NCBI RefSeq assembly: GCF_014643735.1
Contig: NZ_BMKA01000003.1
Span: 1 to 64,000 of the forward strand
Reading direction: 5' to 3'
DNA length: 64,000 nt
DNA from: Neptunicoccus cionae
GTDB lineage: Bacteria > Pseudomonadota > Alphaproteobacteria > Rhodobacterales > Rhodobacteraceae
Every line of letters begins with the position of its first letter. Within the stretch, counting starts at the first letter, position 1. This document shows, one piece after another, positions 18,156 to 24,993 of the stretch. Both the position numbers and the translations under genes were made by a program. A model generated the notes under the pieces. That model worked only from the letters and a program-made list of their open reading frames with translations. It was not told where the DNA came from and did no database searches.

Positions 18156-19124
18156 ATGGCAGATCACGGGTACAACAGCGGGCGGTTGAACCTGCCATTC
18201 GTCGGAATCGCCACCTTTAGCAAGAAAGACTACCTTGCCGATTGGGACGCGCTGGACGCGGATGTTGCGATTATTGGTGCGCCGTATGACTTTGGCGCAC
18301 AGTTCCGTGCTGGTGCACGTTTTGGCCCCCGCGCGGTGCGCGAAGCCTCGACCTTATTCGCATTCGGGCACGCCGGAGCTTATGATCACGAGGACGATGT
18401 GACCTATCTTGGCCCCGATGTGCATATCGTGGATATGGGGGATGCGGATATCATCCACACGGACACGATCCAAAGCCACGAAAACATCGAATATGCCGTG
18501 CGCAAGGCGCTGGTGGCCAATGCGCTGCCGGTGACAATCGGGGGCGATCATTCGATCAACATTCCCTGCATTAACGCTTTTGACGGGGAGGAAGACATCC
18601 ACATCCTGCAAATCGACGCCCATCTGGATTTTGTAGATGAACGGCACGGGGTGCGCTTTGGCCACGGCAATCCGATGCGGCGCGCGGCAGAGAAGCCCTA
18701 TGTCAGCGGGTTGTCCCAGTTTGGTATCCGCAATGTCAGCTCTACCGCGAAGGAAGGGTATGATGCGGCGCGGGGGATGGGGGCTGATATTCTGTCGGTC
18801 CGCCAGATCCGCAAGATGGGTGTAGAGGCAGCGGCCCAACGAATCCCAGCTGGTGCGCGGGTCTATGTAACCATCGACATCGACGGATTTGATCCTTCAA
18901 TCGCGCCGGGCACGGGCACGCCGAGCCACGGCGGATTCTTGTATTATGAGGTGTTGGAACTGCTCCAAATCGTGGCGCAAAACCATGAAATCGCCGGAAT
19001 TGATCTGGTTGAAGTGGCGCCCGATTACGATCACACCGGAGGTACGGCAATTCTGGCGGCGCAGATATTGCTGAACTTCCTCGGGTTTATCTTTCACGCC
19101 CGCAAATCCTTTGATGCGGGATGA
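18156..19124 (+). CDS. speB: Agmatinase-family ureohydrolase
   Basis: This is a manganese-dependent ureohydrolase that releases urea from a guanidino compound. Metal ligands are seen in GGDHSI, DAHLDFVD and DIDGFDPS, the three family motifs. The protein is ~322 residues from the ATG at 18156, chosen for the AAGGGG nine bases upstream rather than the TTG or ATG codons further upstream. Agmatinase is the default name, but guanidinobutyrase and guanidinopropionase are very similar and cannot be excluded. No polyamine genes are adjacent. A hairpin repeat follows at 19129. Confidence 0.8.
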   Translation: MADHGYNSGRLNLPFVGIATFSKKDYLADWDALDADVAIIGAPYDFGAQFRAGARFGPRAVREASTLFAFGHAGAYDHEDDVTYLGPDVHIVDMGDADIIHTDTIQSHENIEYAVRKALVANALPVTIGGDHSINIPCINAFDGEEDIHILQIDAHLDFVDERHGVRFGHGNPMRRAAEKPYVSGLSQFGIRNVSSTAKEGYDAARGMGADILSVRQIRKMGVEAAAQRIPAGARVYVTIDIDGFDPSIAPGTGTPSHGGFLYYEVLELLQIVAQNHEIAGIDLVEVAPDYDHTGGTAILAAQILLNFLGFIFHARKSFDAG

Positions 19125-19128
19125 GGAT

Positions 19129-19175
19129 TACCCCCTGCGGGACGCTCCGCGGGGAGTATTATTGGAACACTGAAG
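19129..19175. repeat. Intergenic hairpin repeat, copy 2
   Basis: A strong imperfect stem (TACCCCCTGCGG at 19129-19140 with CCGCGGGGAGTA at 19147-19158) is followed by TTATTGGAACACTGAAG. It resembles the copy at 422-458 in having a GC-rich palindrome, GGAGTATT, then GGAACA-TGAAG. It sits between the convergent ureohydrolase and rlmE genes and probably ends transcription in one or both directions. Confidence 0.6.
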
Positions 19176-19182
19176 CCTGATT

Positions 19183-19890
19183 CTACCCGCGAAAGCCTGT
19201 TGCGACGACAAATTTTTCGGAACTGTCAGAGCGGCTGGCCGGTGGTTTGACGTGGGCGACCTTGGTGAATTTCTGTTTGAGGATTTGTTGCAACTCCCCT
19301 TCGGCGCCACCGGCGAGCACTTTGGCCACGAAGGTTCCGCCCTCGTCTAACACGTCAAAGGCGAAATAGGCGGCGGCTTCGCACAGCGCCATGATCCGCA
19401 GGTGGTCCGTTTGTTTGTGGCCCGAGCTGGAGGCAGCCATATCGGACATCACCACGTCGGCCTTACCGCCGAGCCATTCCTTAACCTTATTATCGGCCTG
19501 CTCTTCGAGAAAATCGAGCACGTAGATGTCACACCCCGGAACCGGATCGACCTCTTGCAGGTCGATTCCCACAATGCGGCCCTGTTTCTTACCGCGTCGT
19601 TCACCATGGGCATTGGTGCGTTCTGCTGCGACCTGACACCAACCACCCGGTGCGCAGCCGAGATCGACCACACGCGCGCCGGGAACGAGAAAGCGGAACT
19701 TGTCGTCCAGTTCGAGGATTTTATAGGCCGCGCGACCACGATAGCCGTCCTTTTGCGCTTGTTGCACGTAAGGATCGTTCAGCTGCCGCTCCAGCCAGAG
19801 CTTGGAGGACAAGCGCCGACCCTTAGCCGTTTTAACGCGCACGCGAAGGTCGCGTTGACCGCGACCAGATGATTTCTTTTCGTTCGACAT
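19183..19890 (-). CDS. rlmE: 23S rRNA (uridine-2'-O)-methyltransferase RlmE (FtsJ)
   Basis: RlmE methylates the 2'-hydroxyl of U2552 in 23S rRNA using SAM, a late step of 50S maturation. The 235-residue protein has a basic N-terminus, then [13 protein letters not shown] with the first catalytic Lys, the SAM motif [17 protein letters not shown], catalytic Asp in DVVMSDMA, and the second Lys in [12 protein letters not shown]. The N-terminal tail is longer than in E. coli, as common in alphaproteobacteria. It starts two bases after the ppx stop, in one transcription unit. Confidence 0.95.
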   Translation of the reverse strand: MSNEKKSSGRGQRDLRVRVKTAKGRRLSSKLWLERQLNDPYVQQAQKDGYRGRAAYKILELDDKFRFLVPGARVVDLGCAPGGWCQVAAERTNAHGERRGKKQGRIVGIDLQEVDPVPGCDIYVLDFLEEQADNKVKEWLGGKADVVMSDMAASSSGHKQTDHLRIMALCEAAAYFAFDVLDEGGTFVAKVLAGGAEGELQQILKQKFTKVAHVKPPASRSDSSEKFVVATGFRG

Positions 19891-19892
19891 AA

Positions 19893-21002
19893 TTAATGTG
19901 GCCTATCGCCTAGCACGCCTGCGGCGCTCATTTGACTGTAAAGCAATCCTTCGCGCAGACCGCGGTCCGCCACGGTGAGCCGGCTTGAAGGCCAGACCCG
20001 CAGGATAGCTTGAAGGATGGCAGCGCCGGACATGATCAGTTCATGCCGGTCGGTGCCGATACAGGGTGCCTTGCGACGCCCTTCGGGACCGATGTTCAGG
20101 TATTTCTGAACAACCTGGTCGATTTCCTGACGGCACATGGACACACCATCTACCTTGCAGCGTTCATAGCGGGACAGTCCCAGATGGGATGCCGCCACAG
20201 TTGTGACCGTGCCGGAGGTGCCGATGATCTGGCAATTCGCACCGTCCCCAATTTCTGGTGGGACGAATTCGTCGATCTGTTCTTCAAAGCAGCACGACAT
20301 CAGCGCAAATTTGGCGCAGTCGTCTTCTACATCGTGGAACATGTCTTTCAGAGTTGCCACACCAAGGGGGACTGACTTCCAGTCCATCACCCGCGCTGTT
20401 CGCGTACACGTGCCCCCGCCCCGTTTGGTCAGGTCCAGTTCTACCAGTGCCTTGGCGCGGTTGCGGGCGGACACGCCGCTTAGATCCAGCCAGACCAGTT
20501 CGGTAGAACCACCGCCAATATCAACGATCAACAGTTGTTCGGCATCTTCGCCCAGATGAGGGGCGCAGCTGACTACGGCAAGGCGTGCCTCTTCAGCCGG
20601 GTCGATAATTTCAAGGTCCAGTCCGGTTTCGCGGCGCACAAGGTTCACAAAGCTGGTGCCATTGGTGGCACGGCGGCAGGCCTCGGTTGCGACAAGACGG
20701 GAATGTTTCACCCCATGCTGGCGCAGTTTCTTGCTGCAAATCCGCAGCGCCCCCAGCGTGCGTTTGATCGCAGCAGGCGCGAGCGTACCATATTCCGCCA
20801 GACCTGCGCCAAGATGAACCGGTTTGGAGAATGCGTCTACGACTTCGAATTCAGTTCCTTGCGGACGGGCAATAAGCATCCGGCAACTGTTCGTCCCCAA
20901 ATCCAGCGCAGCAAAAAGACCCCCGTCGGCTGACGGAGTTCCTTTCGTATTCTGACCTGTTTTTCCGCTCTTACGGAGCGGTTGCATATTGTTGGCTCGC
21001 AT
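19893..21002 (-). CDS. ppx: Ppx/GppA family phosphatase
   Basis: This is an exopolyphosphatase or guanosine pentaphosphatase of the ASKHA fold. Motifs are [30 protein letters not shown] and [17 protein letters not shown]. At about 369 residues it has the short alphaproteobacterial form without the C-terminal HD extension. The start is either at 21002 or at a second Met 15 bases inside. It is upstream of rlmE; the pairing with an rRNA methyltransferase recurs in this group and may reflect shared control with ribosome synthesis. Ppx and Gpp activities cannot be separated by eye. Confidence 0.87.
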   Translation of the reverse strand: MRANNMQPLRKSGKTGQNTKGTPSADGGLFAALDLGTNSCRMLIARPQGTEFEVVDAFSKPVHLGAGLAEYGTLAPAAIKRTLGALRICSKKLRQHGVKHSRLVATEACRRATNGTSFVNLVRRETGLDLEIIDPAEEARLAVVSCAPHLGEDAEQLLIVDIGGGSTELVWLDLSGVSARNRAKALVELDLTKRGGGTCTRTARVMDWKSVPLGVATLKDMFHDVEDDCAKFALMSCCFEEQIDEFVPPEIGDGANCQIIGTSGTVTTVAASHLGLSRYERCKVDGVSMCRQEIDQVVQKYLNIGPEGRRKAPCIGTDRHELIMSGAAILQAILRVWPSSRLTVADRGLREGLLYSQMSAAGVLGDRPH

Positions 21003-21104
21003 GAGCTTGCACCAAATTCTGTTAATTTTAACCTATTGCGACCAGCGGGCTTTTACAAGTTTGTTATTTTTCTGTGCCGATACGTCATGCGTGTCGCTAA
21101 ATTA

Positions 21105-21136
21105 ACGGTCGCAGTCGAAAACGACCGTCTTATAAT
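21105..21136 (+). promoter_or_regulatory. Candidate promoter with inverted repeat for the one-carbon operon
   Basis: A perfect -10 hexamer TATAAT lies at 21131-21136. Just upstream is the exact inverted repeat ACGGTCG (21105-21111) / CGACCGT (21122-21128), where the -35 element and a regulator would bind. No good -35 hexamer is seen at normal spacing, which suggests activator dependence or a repressor site. The first gene starts about 50 bases downstream, after AAGGA. Confidence 0.5.
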
Positions 21137-21188
21137 GGCGTGAACACAATAGAGCTTTAAACAAGCATGAGAATAAGGATTCTAAGAA

Positions 21189-21485
21189 ATGCCTGACGTC
21201 ACAATCGTTTACTGGCGCGATATTCCAGCACAAGTCATCGTCGGCAAAGGCCGTCGCGGTGCCAAAGTTCAACTGCCAGAGCGGTTTGAACAGGCCATCG
21301 ACCGCTGTGCTATGAAGATCGATGCCAAGGACACCGACAGCTATCTGGCGGAGTGGCGCAAGGCAGAGCCTTATTCTGTAGACGGAGAGCAAGGCGAGAT
21401 TGCAACCGCCGAAGCGGCCCGTCTGGATGCTGAATACGACAAGGATCGCATCAAAACCCTGATCAACAACGACGGCTGGGATTGA
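21189..21485 (+). CDS. Virulence factor family protein (PF13769-like)
   Basis: This 98-residue soluble protein matches the small family labelled virulence factor in Pfam (PF13769): it begins TIVYWRDIPAQVIVGKGR and carries LPERFEQAIDRCAMKI and DSYLAEWRK. The label is historical and no biochemical role is established. It is the first gene ahead of a MetF-like reductase and a pterin-binding methyltransferase, so a role in methyltetrahydrofolate/cobalamin chemistry is more plausible than virulence; this is inferred from the operon. Its stop codon shares bases with a possible TTG start of the next gene. Confidence 0.75.
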   Translation: MPDVTIVYWRDIPAQVIVGKGRRGAKVQLPERFEQAIDRCAMKIDAKDTDSYLAEWRKAEPYSVDGEQGEIATAEAARLDAEYDKDRIKTLINNDGWD

Positions 21486-21511
21486 CCCTGCCCCTTTTGA
21501 AAGCACTGCGC

Positions 21512-22441
21512 ATGGCACTTTTGAAATTCAGTTCGAAAACCGACATTCGGGATGAGGTCAATCCCGAGATGGAAGCCTTCCTGAAAGGCTATTCCATTGA
21601 GGTTATGCCAAGAACCGCCGAGAAGATCGACGATTTCCGCGCTTTGCTGCCAAAAGGCACGCGGGTCTATATCGCCCACATTGAAGGCACCCCGATCGAG
21701 GATATGGTCGCGACAGCCAAACGTTTGCGCGCGGAAGGGTATGATGCGATGCCGCATTTTCCGGCGCGGATCATCAAGGACGAGGCCACGCTTGCGGACT
21801 GGATTGCGCGTTATCAAGGGGAAGCCGGCGTAGATCAAGCTTTGGTTCTGGCGGGCGGTCTGGCAAAACCTTACGGTGATTTCCATTGTTCCATGCAGCT
21901 GCTTGAAACCGGACTTTTTGACAAGGCAGGGTTTAAACGACTGCACACTGCGGGCCACCCCGAACCCAACACCGACATTGATCCTGATGGCGGACGCAAG
22001 AACGTGAATGAAGCGCTCAGCTGGAAACAGGCGTTTGCAGAACGGACCGATGCACAGATGGCGCTGGCGACGCAGTTTTGTTTTGACAGCAAGCCGGTGA
22101 TCGAATGGGCCAACGACCTTATGGCGCAAGGTGTTGATATTCCTGTGCATATCGGGATCGCCGGGCCTGCAAAACTGCAAACCATGATCAAATTCGCCAT
22201 TGCTTGCGGCGTTGGGCCTTCGTTGAAGGTCTTGCAGAAACGGGCTAAGGATGTAACCAAGCTGCTGATGCCGTTCGAGCCGACCGGCATTGTGTCCGAA
22301 CTGGCCGCGCACAAAGCTGCCAACCCAGAGTTCAACATCGAGCAGGTACACTTCTTCCCGCTCGGAGGGATAAAAACAAACGCAACTTGGGCAATGGACC
22401 ATGGTGGAAACTCCGCCCTGCCCGCCGCGCAACAAAACTAA
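21512..22441 (+). CDS. MetF-like methylenetetrahydrofolate reductase
   Basis: The protein belongs to the methylenetetrahydrofolate reductase fold, which makes 5-methyl-THF with a flavin cofactor. Visible pieces: an early conserved segment IEVMPRTAEKIDDF, then the barrel with HIEGTPIEDMVATAKRLRAEGYDAMPHFPAR, and HIGIAGPAKLQTM. It is about 309 residues from ATG 21512; a TTG at 21482 is in frame and would overlap the previous stop. It lies eleven bases upstream of a methyl-THF-binding methyltransferase, its natural consumer. It differs from E. coli MetF at the N-terminus, so it may be a side branch with another donor or acceptor. Confidence 0.8.
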   Translation: MALLKFSSKTDIRDEVNPEMEAFLKGYSIEVMPRTAEKIDDFRALLPKGTRVYIAHIEGTPIEDMVATAKRLRAEGYDAMPHFPARIIKDEATLADWIARYQGEAGVDQALVLAGGLAKPYGDFHCSMQLLETGLFDKAGFKRLHTAGHPEPNTDIDPDGGRKNVNEALSWKQAFAERTDAQMALATQFCFDSKPVIEWANDLMAQGVDIPVHIGIAGPAKLQTMIKFAIACGVGPSLKVLQKRAKDVTKLLMPFEPTGIVSELAAHKAANPEFNIEQVHFFPLGGIKTNATWAMDHGGNSALPAAQQN

Positions 22442-22452
22442 GGCCGAATTGA

Positions 22453-23517
22453 ATGACCCGTACTGTCGTCGAATCCAAAACCAAAACCGCCATCATCGGC
22501 TTTGATCAACCCTTCTGTGTCATCGGAGAGCGGATCAATCCCACCGGTCGCAAGAAGCTTGCAGCCGAACTGGAAGCGGGCGATTTTTCCACCGTGGAAA
22601 AAGACGCCATCGCGCAAGTGGCTGCCGGGGCCAATATCCTCGATATTAACGCTGGCGTTGTCTATAACTCCAACCCCAACCCGAACGAGACAGAGCCACC
22701 GTTGATGCGCTCTATTGTGGATATGGTCCAGGGTTTGGTGGATGTGCCGTTGTGTATCGACAGCTCTGTTCCTGGTGCGCTTCAGGCCGGTCTGGAGGCC
22801 GCCGAGGGCCGTCCGCTGCTGAACTCTGTCACGGGTGAGGAAGACCGTCTTGAGATGGTTCTGCCGCTGGTGAAGAAGTACAATGTTCCCGTTGTAGCGA
22901 TTTCTAATGACGACACGGGTATTTCCGAAGATCCCGATGTGCGCTTTGAAGTGGCTAAAAAGATTGTTGAACGTGCGGCGGATTTTGGCATTCCGGCCCA
23001 TGACATCGTTGTCGATCCGCTGGTGATGCCGATTGGCGCGATGGCAACAGCCGGTTTGCAGGTTTTTGCACTGGTGCGCCGACTGCGCGAAGAACTGGGC
23101 GTGAACACCACTTGTGGTGCCTCCAACGTGTCCTTTGGCCTGCCGAACCGTCACGGTGTGAACAACGCCTTCCTGCCCATGGCGATTGCGGCTGGGATGA
23201 CTTCGGCGATCATGAACCCGGTATCTGCTCCGGTCAACCAAACCAAACTGGATGCCAAGAAAGCGGAATTGGCAGAGGCCGGTATCATCGTACCAGACGA
23301 TATGGACATGGAGCTGTTCGCGCAGGTCACAGGTCTTGGCTCTACCAAATTCGGTCCGGGCAGTGAGATGACAGCAATCCGCGCGGCGAACCTGTTGATG
23401 AACAACGATGCCCACGGCGGAGAGTGGATTAACTTCAACAAAGCCCCCGTGAAAGCGGGCGAACAGGAAGCTGGCGCACGAGGCCGTCGCGCGGGCGGAC
23501 GCCGTCGTCGCGGCTGA
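22453..23517 (+). CDS. Pterin-binding methyltetrahydrofolate methyltransferase
   Basis: This is a TIM-barrel pterin-binding protein like AcsE or the methyl-THF domain of MetH; it moves a methyl group from methyl-THF to a corrinoid. Signatures: VIGERINPTGRKKLAAELEAG, GANILDINAG, PLCIDSS, LLNSVTGEEDR, and the late GASNVSFGLPNR. It has no B12-binding or homocysteine-binding domain, which fits the split methionine synthase reported from Roseobacters. The tail ends in an arginine-rich stretch (GRRAGGRRRRG), unusual for this fold and shared with the activator protein at 24994. A strong terminator follows at 23524. Confidence 0.88.
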   Translation: MTRTVVESKTKTAIIGFDQPFCVIGERINPTGRKKLAAELEAGDFSTVEKDAIAQVAAGANILDINAGVVYNSNPNPNETEPPLMRSIVDMVQGLVDVPLCIDSSVPGALQAGLEAAEGRPLLNSVTGEEDRLEMVLPLVKKYNVPVVAISNDDTGISEDPDVRFEVAKKIVERAADFGIPAHDIVVDPLVMPIGAMATAGLQVFALVRRLREELGVNTTCGASNVSFGLPNRHGVNNAFLPMAIAAGMTSAIMNPVSAPVNQTKLDAKKAELAEAGIIVPDDMDMELFAQVTGLGSTKFGPGSEMTAIRAANLLMNNDAHGGEWINFNKAPVKAGEQEAGARGRRAGGRRRRG

Positions 23518-23523
23518 TAAATC

Positions 23524-23558
23524 TTCCGGCCAGCGCGGGATCGTTGCGCTGGCCGGAA
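23524..23558 (+). terminator. Hairpin terminator after the methyltransferase gene
   Basis: A perfect 13-base-pair stem (23524-23536 with 23546-23558, arms TTCCGGCCAGCGC and GCGCTGGCCGGAA) with a nine-base loop lies six bases after the stop codon. No long T-run follows, so it may be Rho-assisted or may protect the 3' end. Confidence 0.7.
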
Positions 23559-23630
23559 CACTCTCTTCTTGCTTTGCCAGTTTTTGGAACCGCGCCCTGC
23601 GGTTAGGATGATGGCGAAAGTGAGACTGTT

Positions 23631-24134
23631 ATGACCCATACTTACGCCGCACCGGCCGGCACCTCTGTCGGCCACATCCACCTAAAAGTCGCTGACCTTG
23701 ACCGCGCCTTGGCGTTTTACTGCGGGGTTTTAGGGTTCGAGCTGACCCAACGATACGGCGCAGATGCGGCCTTTATCGCAGCGGGCGGGTATCATCACCA
23801 CATCGGTCTGAACACTTGGCACTCCAAAAGCCAGCCCCCTGCGCCGCAAAACACAGCAGGACTGTATCACCTCGCCCTGCTCTATCCGACACGCGTCGAT
23901 CTGGGACAGGTTCTGCTGCAACTGGATCAGCACGGAATACCGCTTGACGGGGCGGCGGATCACGGGGTCAGTCAGGCCATTTACCTGCGTGATCCGGATC
24001 GAAACGGGGTTGAGTTGTACTGGGACCGTCCGCACGCCGAATGGCCGCGCAACACTGACGGCGCACTGGCAATGGACAACAGCCGTCTTGACCTTGATGC
24101 CCTACGAGACGCGGGTCGCACGCCAGCCCGATAG
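23631..24134 (+). CDS. VOC-family (glyoxalase/dioxygenase-like) protein
   Basis: The 167-residue protein has two VOC half-barrels: one begins VGHIHLKVADLDRALAFYCG with a metal-ligand His, the second YHLALLYPTRVDLGQVLLQL and ends RDPDRNGVELYWDRP with the conserved Glu. This resembles CatE-type catechol-2,3-dioxygenase-like proteins, but many such proteins are of unknown substrate. It follows a terminator and has its own ribosome site, so it is probably a separate unit. Confidence 0.8.
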   Translation: MTHTYAAPAGTSVGHIHLKVADLDRALAFYCGVLGFELTQRYGADAAFIAAGGYHHHIGLNTWHSKSQPPAPQNTAGLYHLALLYPTRVDLGQVLLQLDQHGIPLDGAADHGVSQAIYLRDPDRNGVELYWDRPHAEWPRNTDGALAMDNSRLDLDALRDAGRTPAR

Positions 24135-24196
24135 TTCAGCGTGAGCTTGGCAGCACCGCGCAGAGCCTGTAGACGGGGGCCAGAAGTGGACTCCCT

Positions 24197-24871
24197 TTGA
24201 CCGATCTGACTCCCCGTTCCCGATCCTTGCACCTGTACCGGCTGTTGGTACGGGTCGGCTTTATCGTGGCATTGGCCCTTGCGCTGCATTTCGCAGTGAA
24301 CTGGCTGGGCGAGGAAGTGAAACAGGTCGAAAGTGGCGGTAAGAAGCTGATGTTAACGGGAATGCTGCTGCTGATCCTACTGGCTTATGCCGTTGTTATC
24401 GCGATACCTTTTGTGCCCGGTGTGGAAATCGGATTTGCCTTGATGGCAATGCAAGGGGCAAAGATTGCACCACTGGTGTTTCTCTTTACTTTTATCGGCC
24501 TGTCGCTCGCCTATCTTGTGGGGCACATGCTGCCCTACCCTGTGCTCTCGCGGTTTCTGGAAAGTTTTGGTCTGCGCAAAGCCGCACTTATGGTGCGCGA
24601 CATAGAACCCCTCGACCTAGAGCAACGCACCCGTTTGATGAAATCCCGCCTGCCCGGATTCCTTGGGCCGCTGTTTGTGAACTGGCGGTATCTGTTTCTG
24701 GCGATCCTGATCAATATTCCGGGCAATATGGTGCTGGGTGGTGGCGGCGGTATCTGCTTTTCCGCGGGGCTAAGCCGATTGTTCCGACCACCAATGGCCC
24801 TTGCAACGCTGGCCCTCGCGGTGGCGCCGGTGCCTGCCGTATTTTACTTTATGGGCATTACCCTGTTCTGA
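24197..24871 (+). CDS. Membrane protein of unknown function
   Basis: The 224-residue protein has about five or six hydrophobic segments, including one at residues ~18-36, one at ~50-72 and a pair at the C-terminus, with a glycine run (GNMVLGGGGGICF) between helices near the end. It recalls the TVP38/TMEM64 (DedA-like) fold but I do not see a secure signature. The start is a TTG at 24197-24199; an upstream AAGTGGA may serve as ribosome site. No functional call. Confidence 0.7.
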   Translation: MTDLTPRSRSLHLYRLLVRVGFIVALALALHFAVNWLGEEVKQVESGGKKLMLTGMLLLILLAYAVVIAIPFVPGVEIGFALMAMQGAKIAPLVFLFTFIGLSLAYLVGHMLPYPVLSRFLESFGLRKAALMVRDIEPLDLEQRTRLMKSRLPGFLGPLFVNWRYLFLAILINIPGNMVLGGGGGICFSAGLSRLFRPPMALATLALAVAPVPAVFYFMGITLF

Positions 24872-24993
24872 ACCAAAATTTCCGGAATTAATGCCGCAAT
24901 TGAACCAAAACTGACGCGGGTTGGCTTTCCATTTTCGGCCACCCGCCTATTGTCGCCCTGTTGGTTCCACCCAAGTAGAACAGGCCGATAGAT

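Noticed and set aside
21371-22435. A 354-codon minus-strand frame opposite the MetF-like gene
   Set aside because: It is out of phase with a clear gene and has no family resemblance.
22438-23415. A 325-codon minus-strand frame opposite the pterin methyltransferase gene
   Set aside because: His/Arg/Gln-rich sequence without domains; the real gene is on the plus strand.
24869-24914. Direct repeat GAACCAAAA, two copies in the gap before the activator gene
   Set aside because: Only nine bases, in a 122-base gap; too short to tell from chance.
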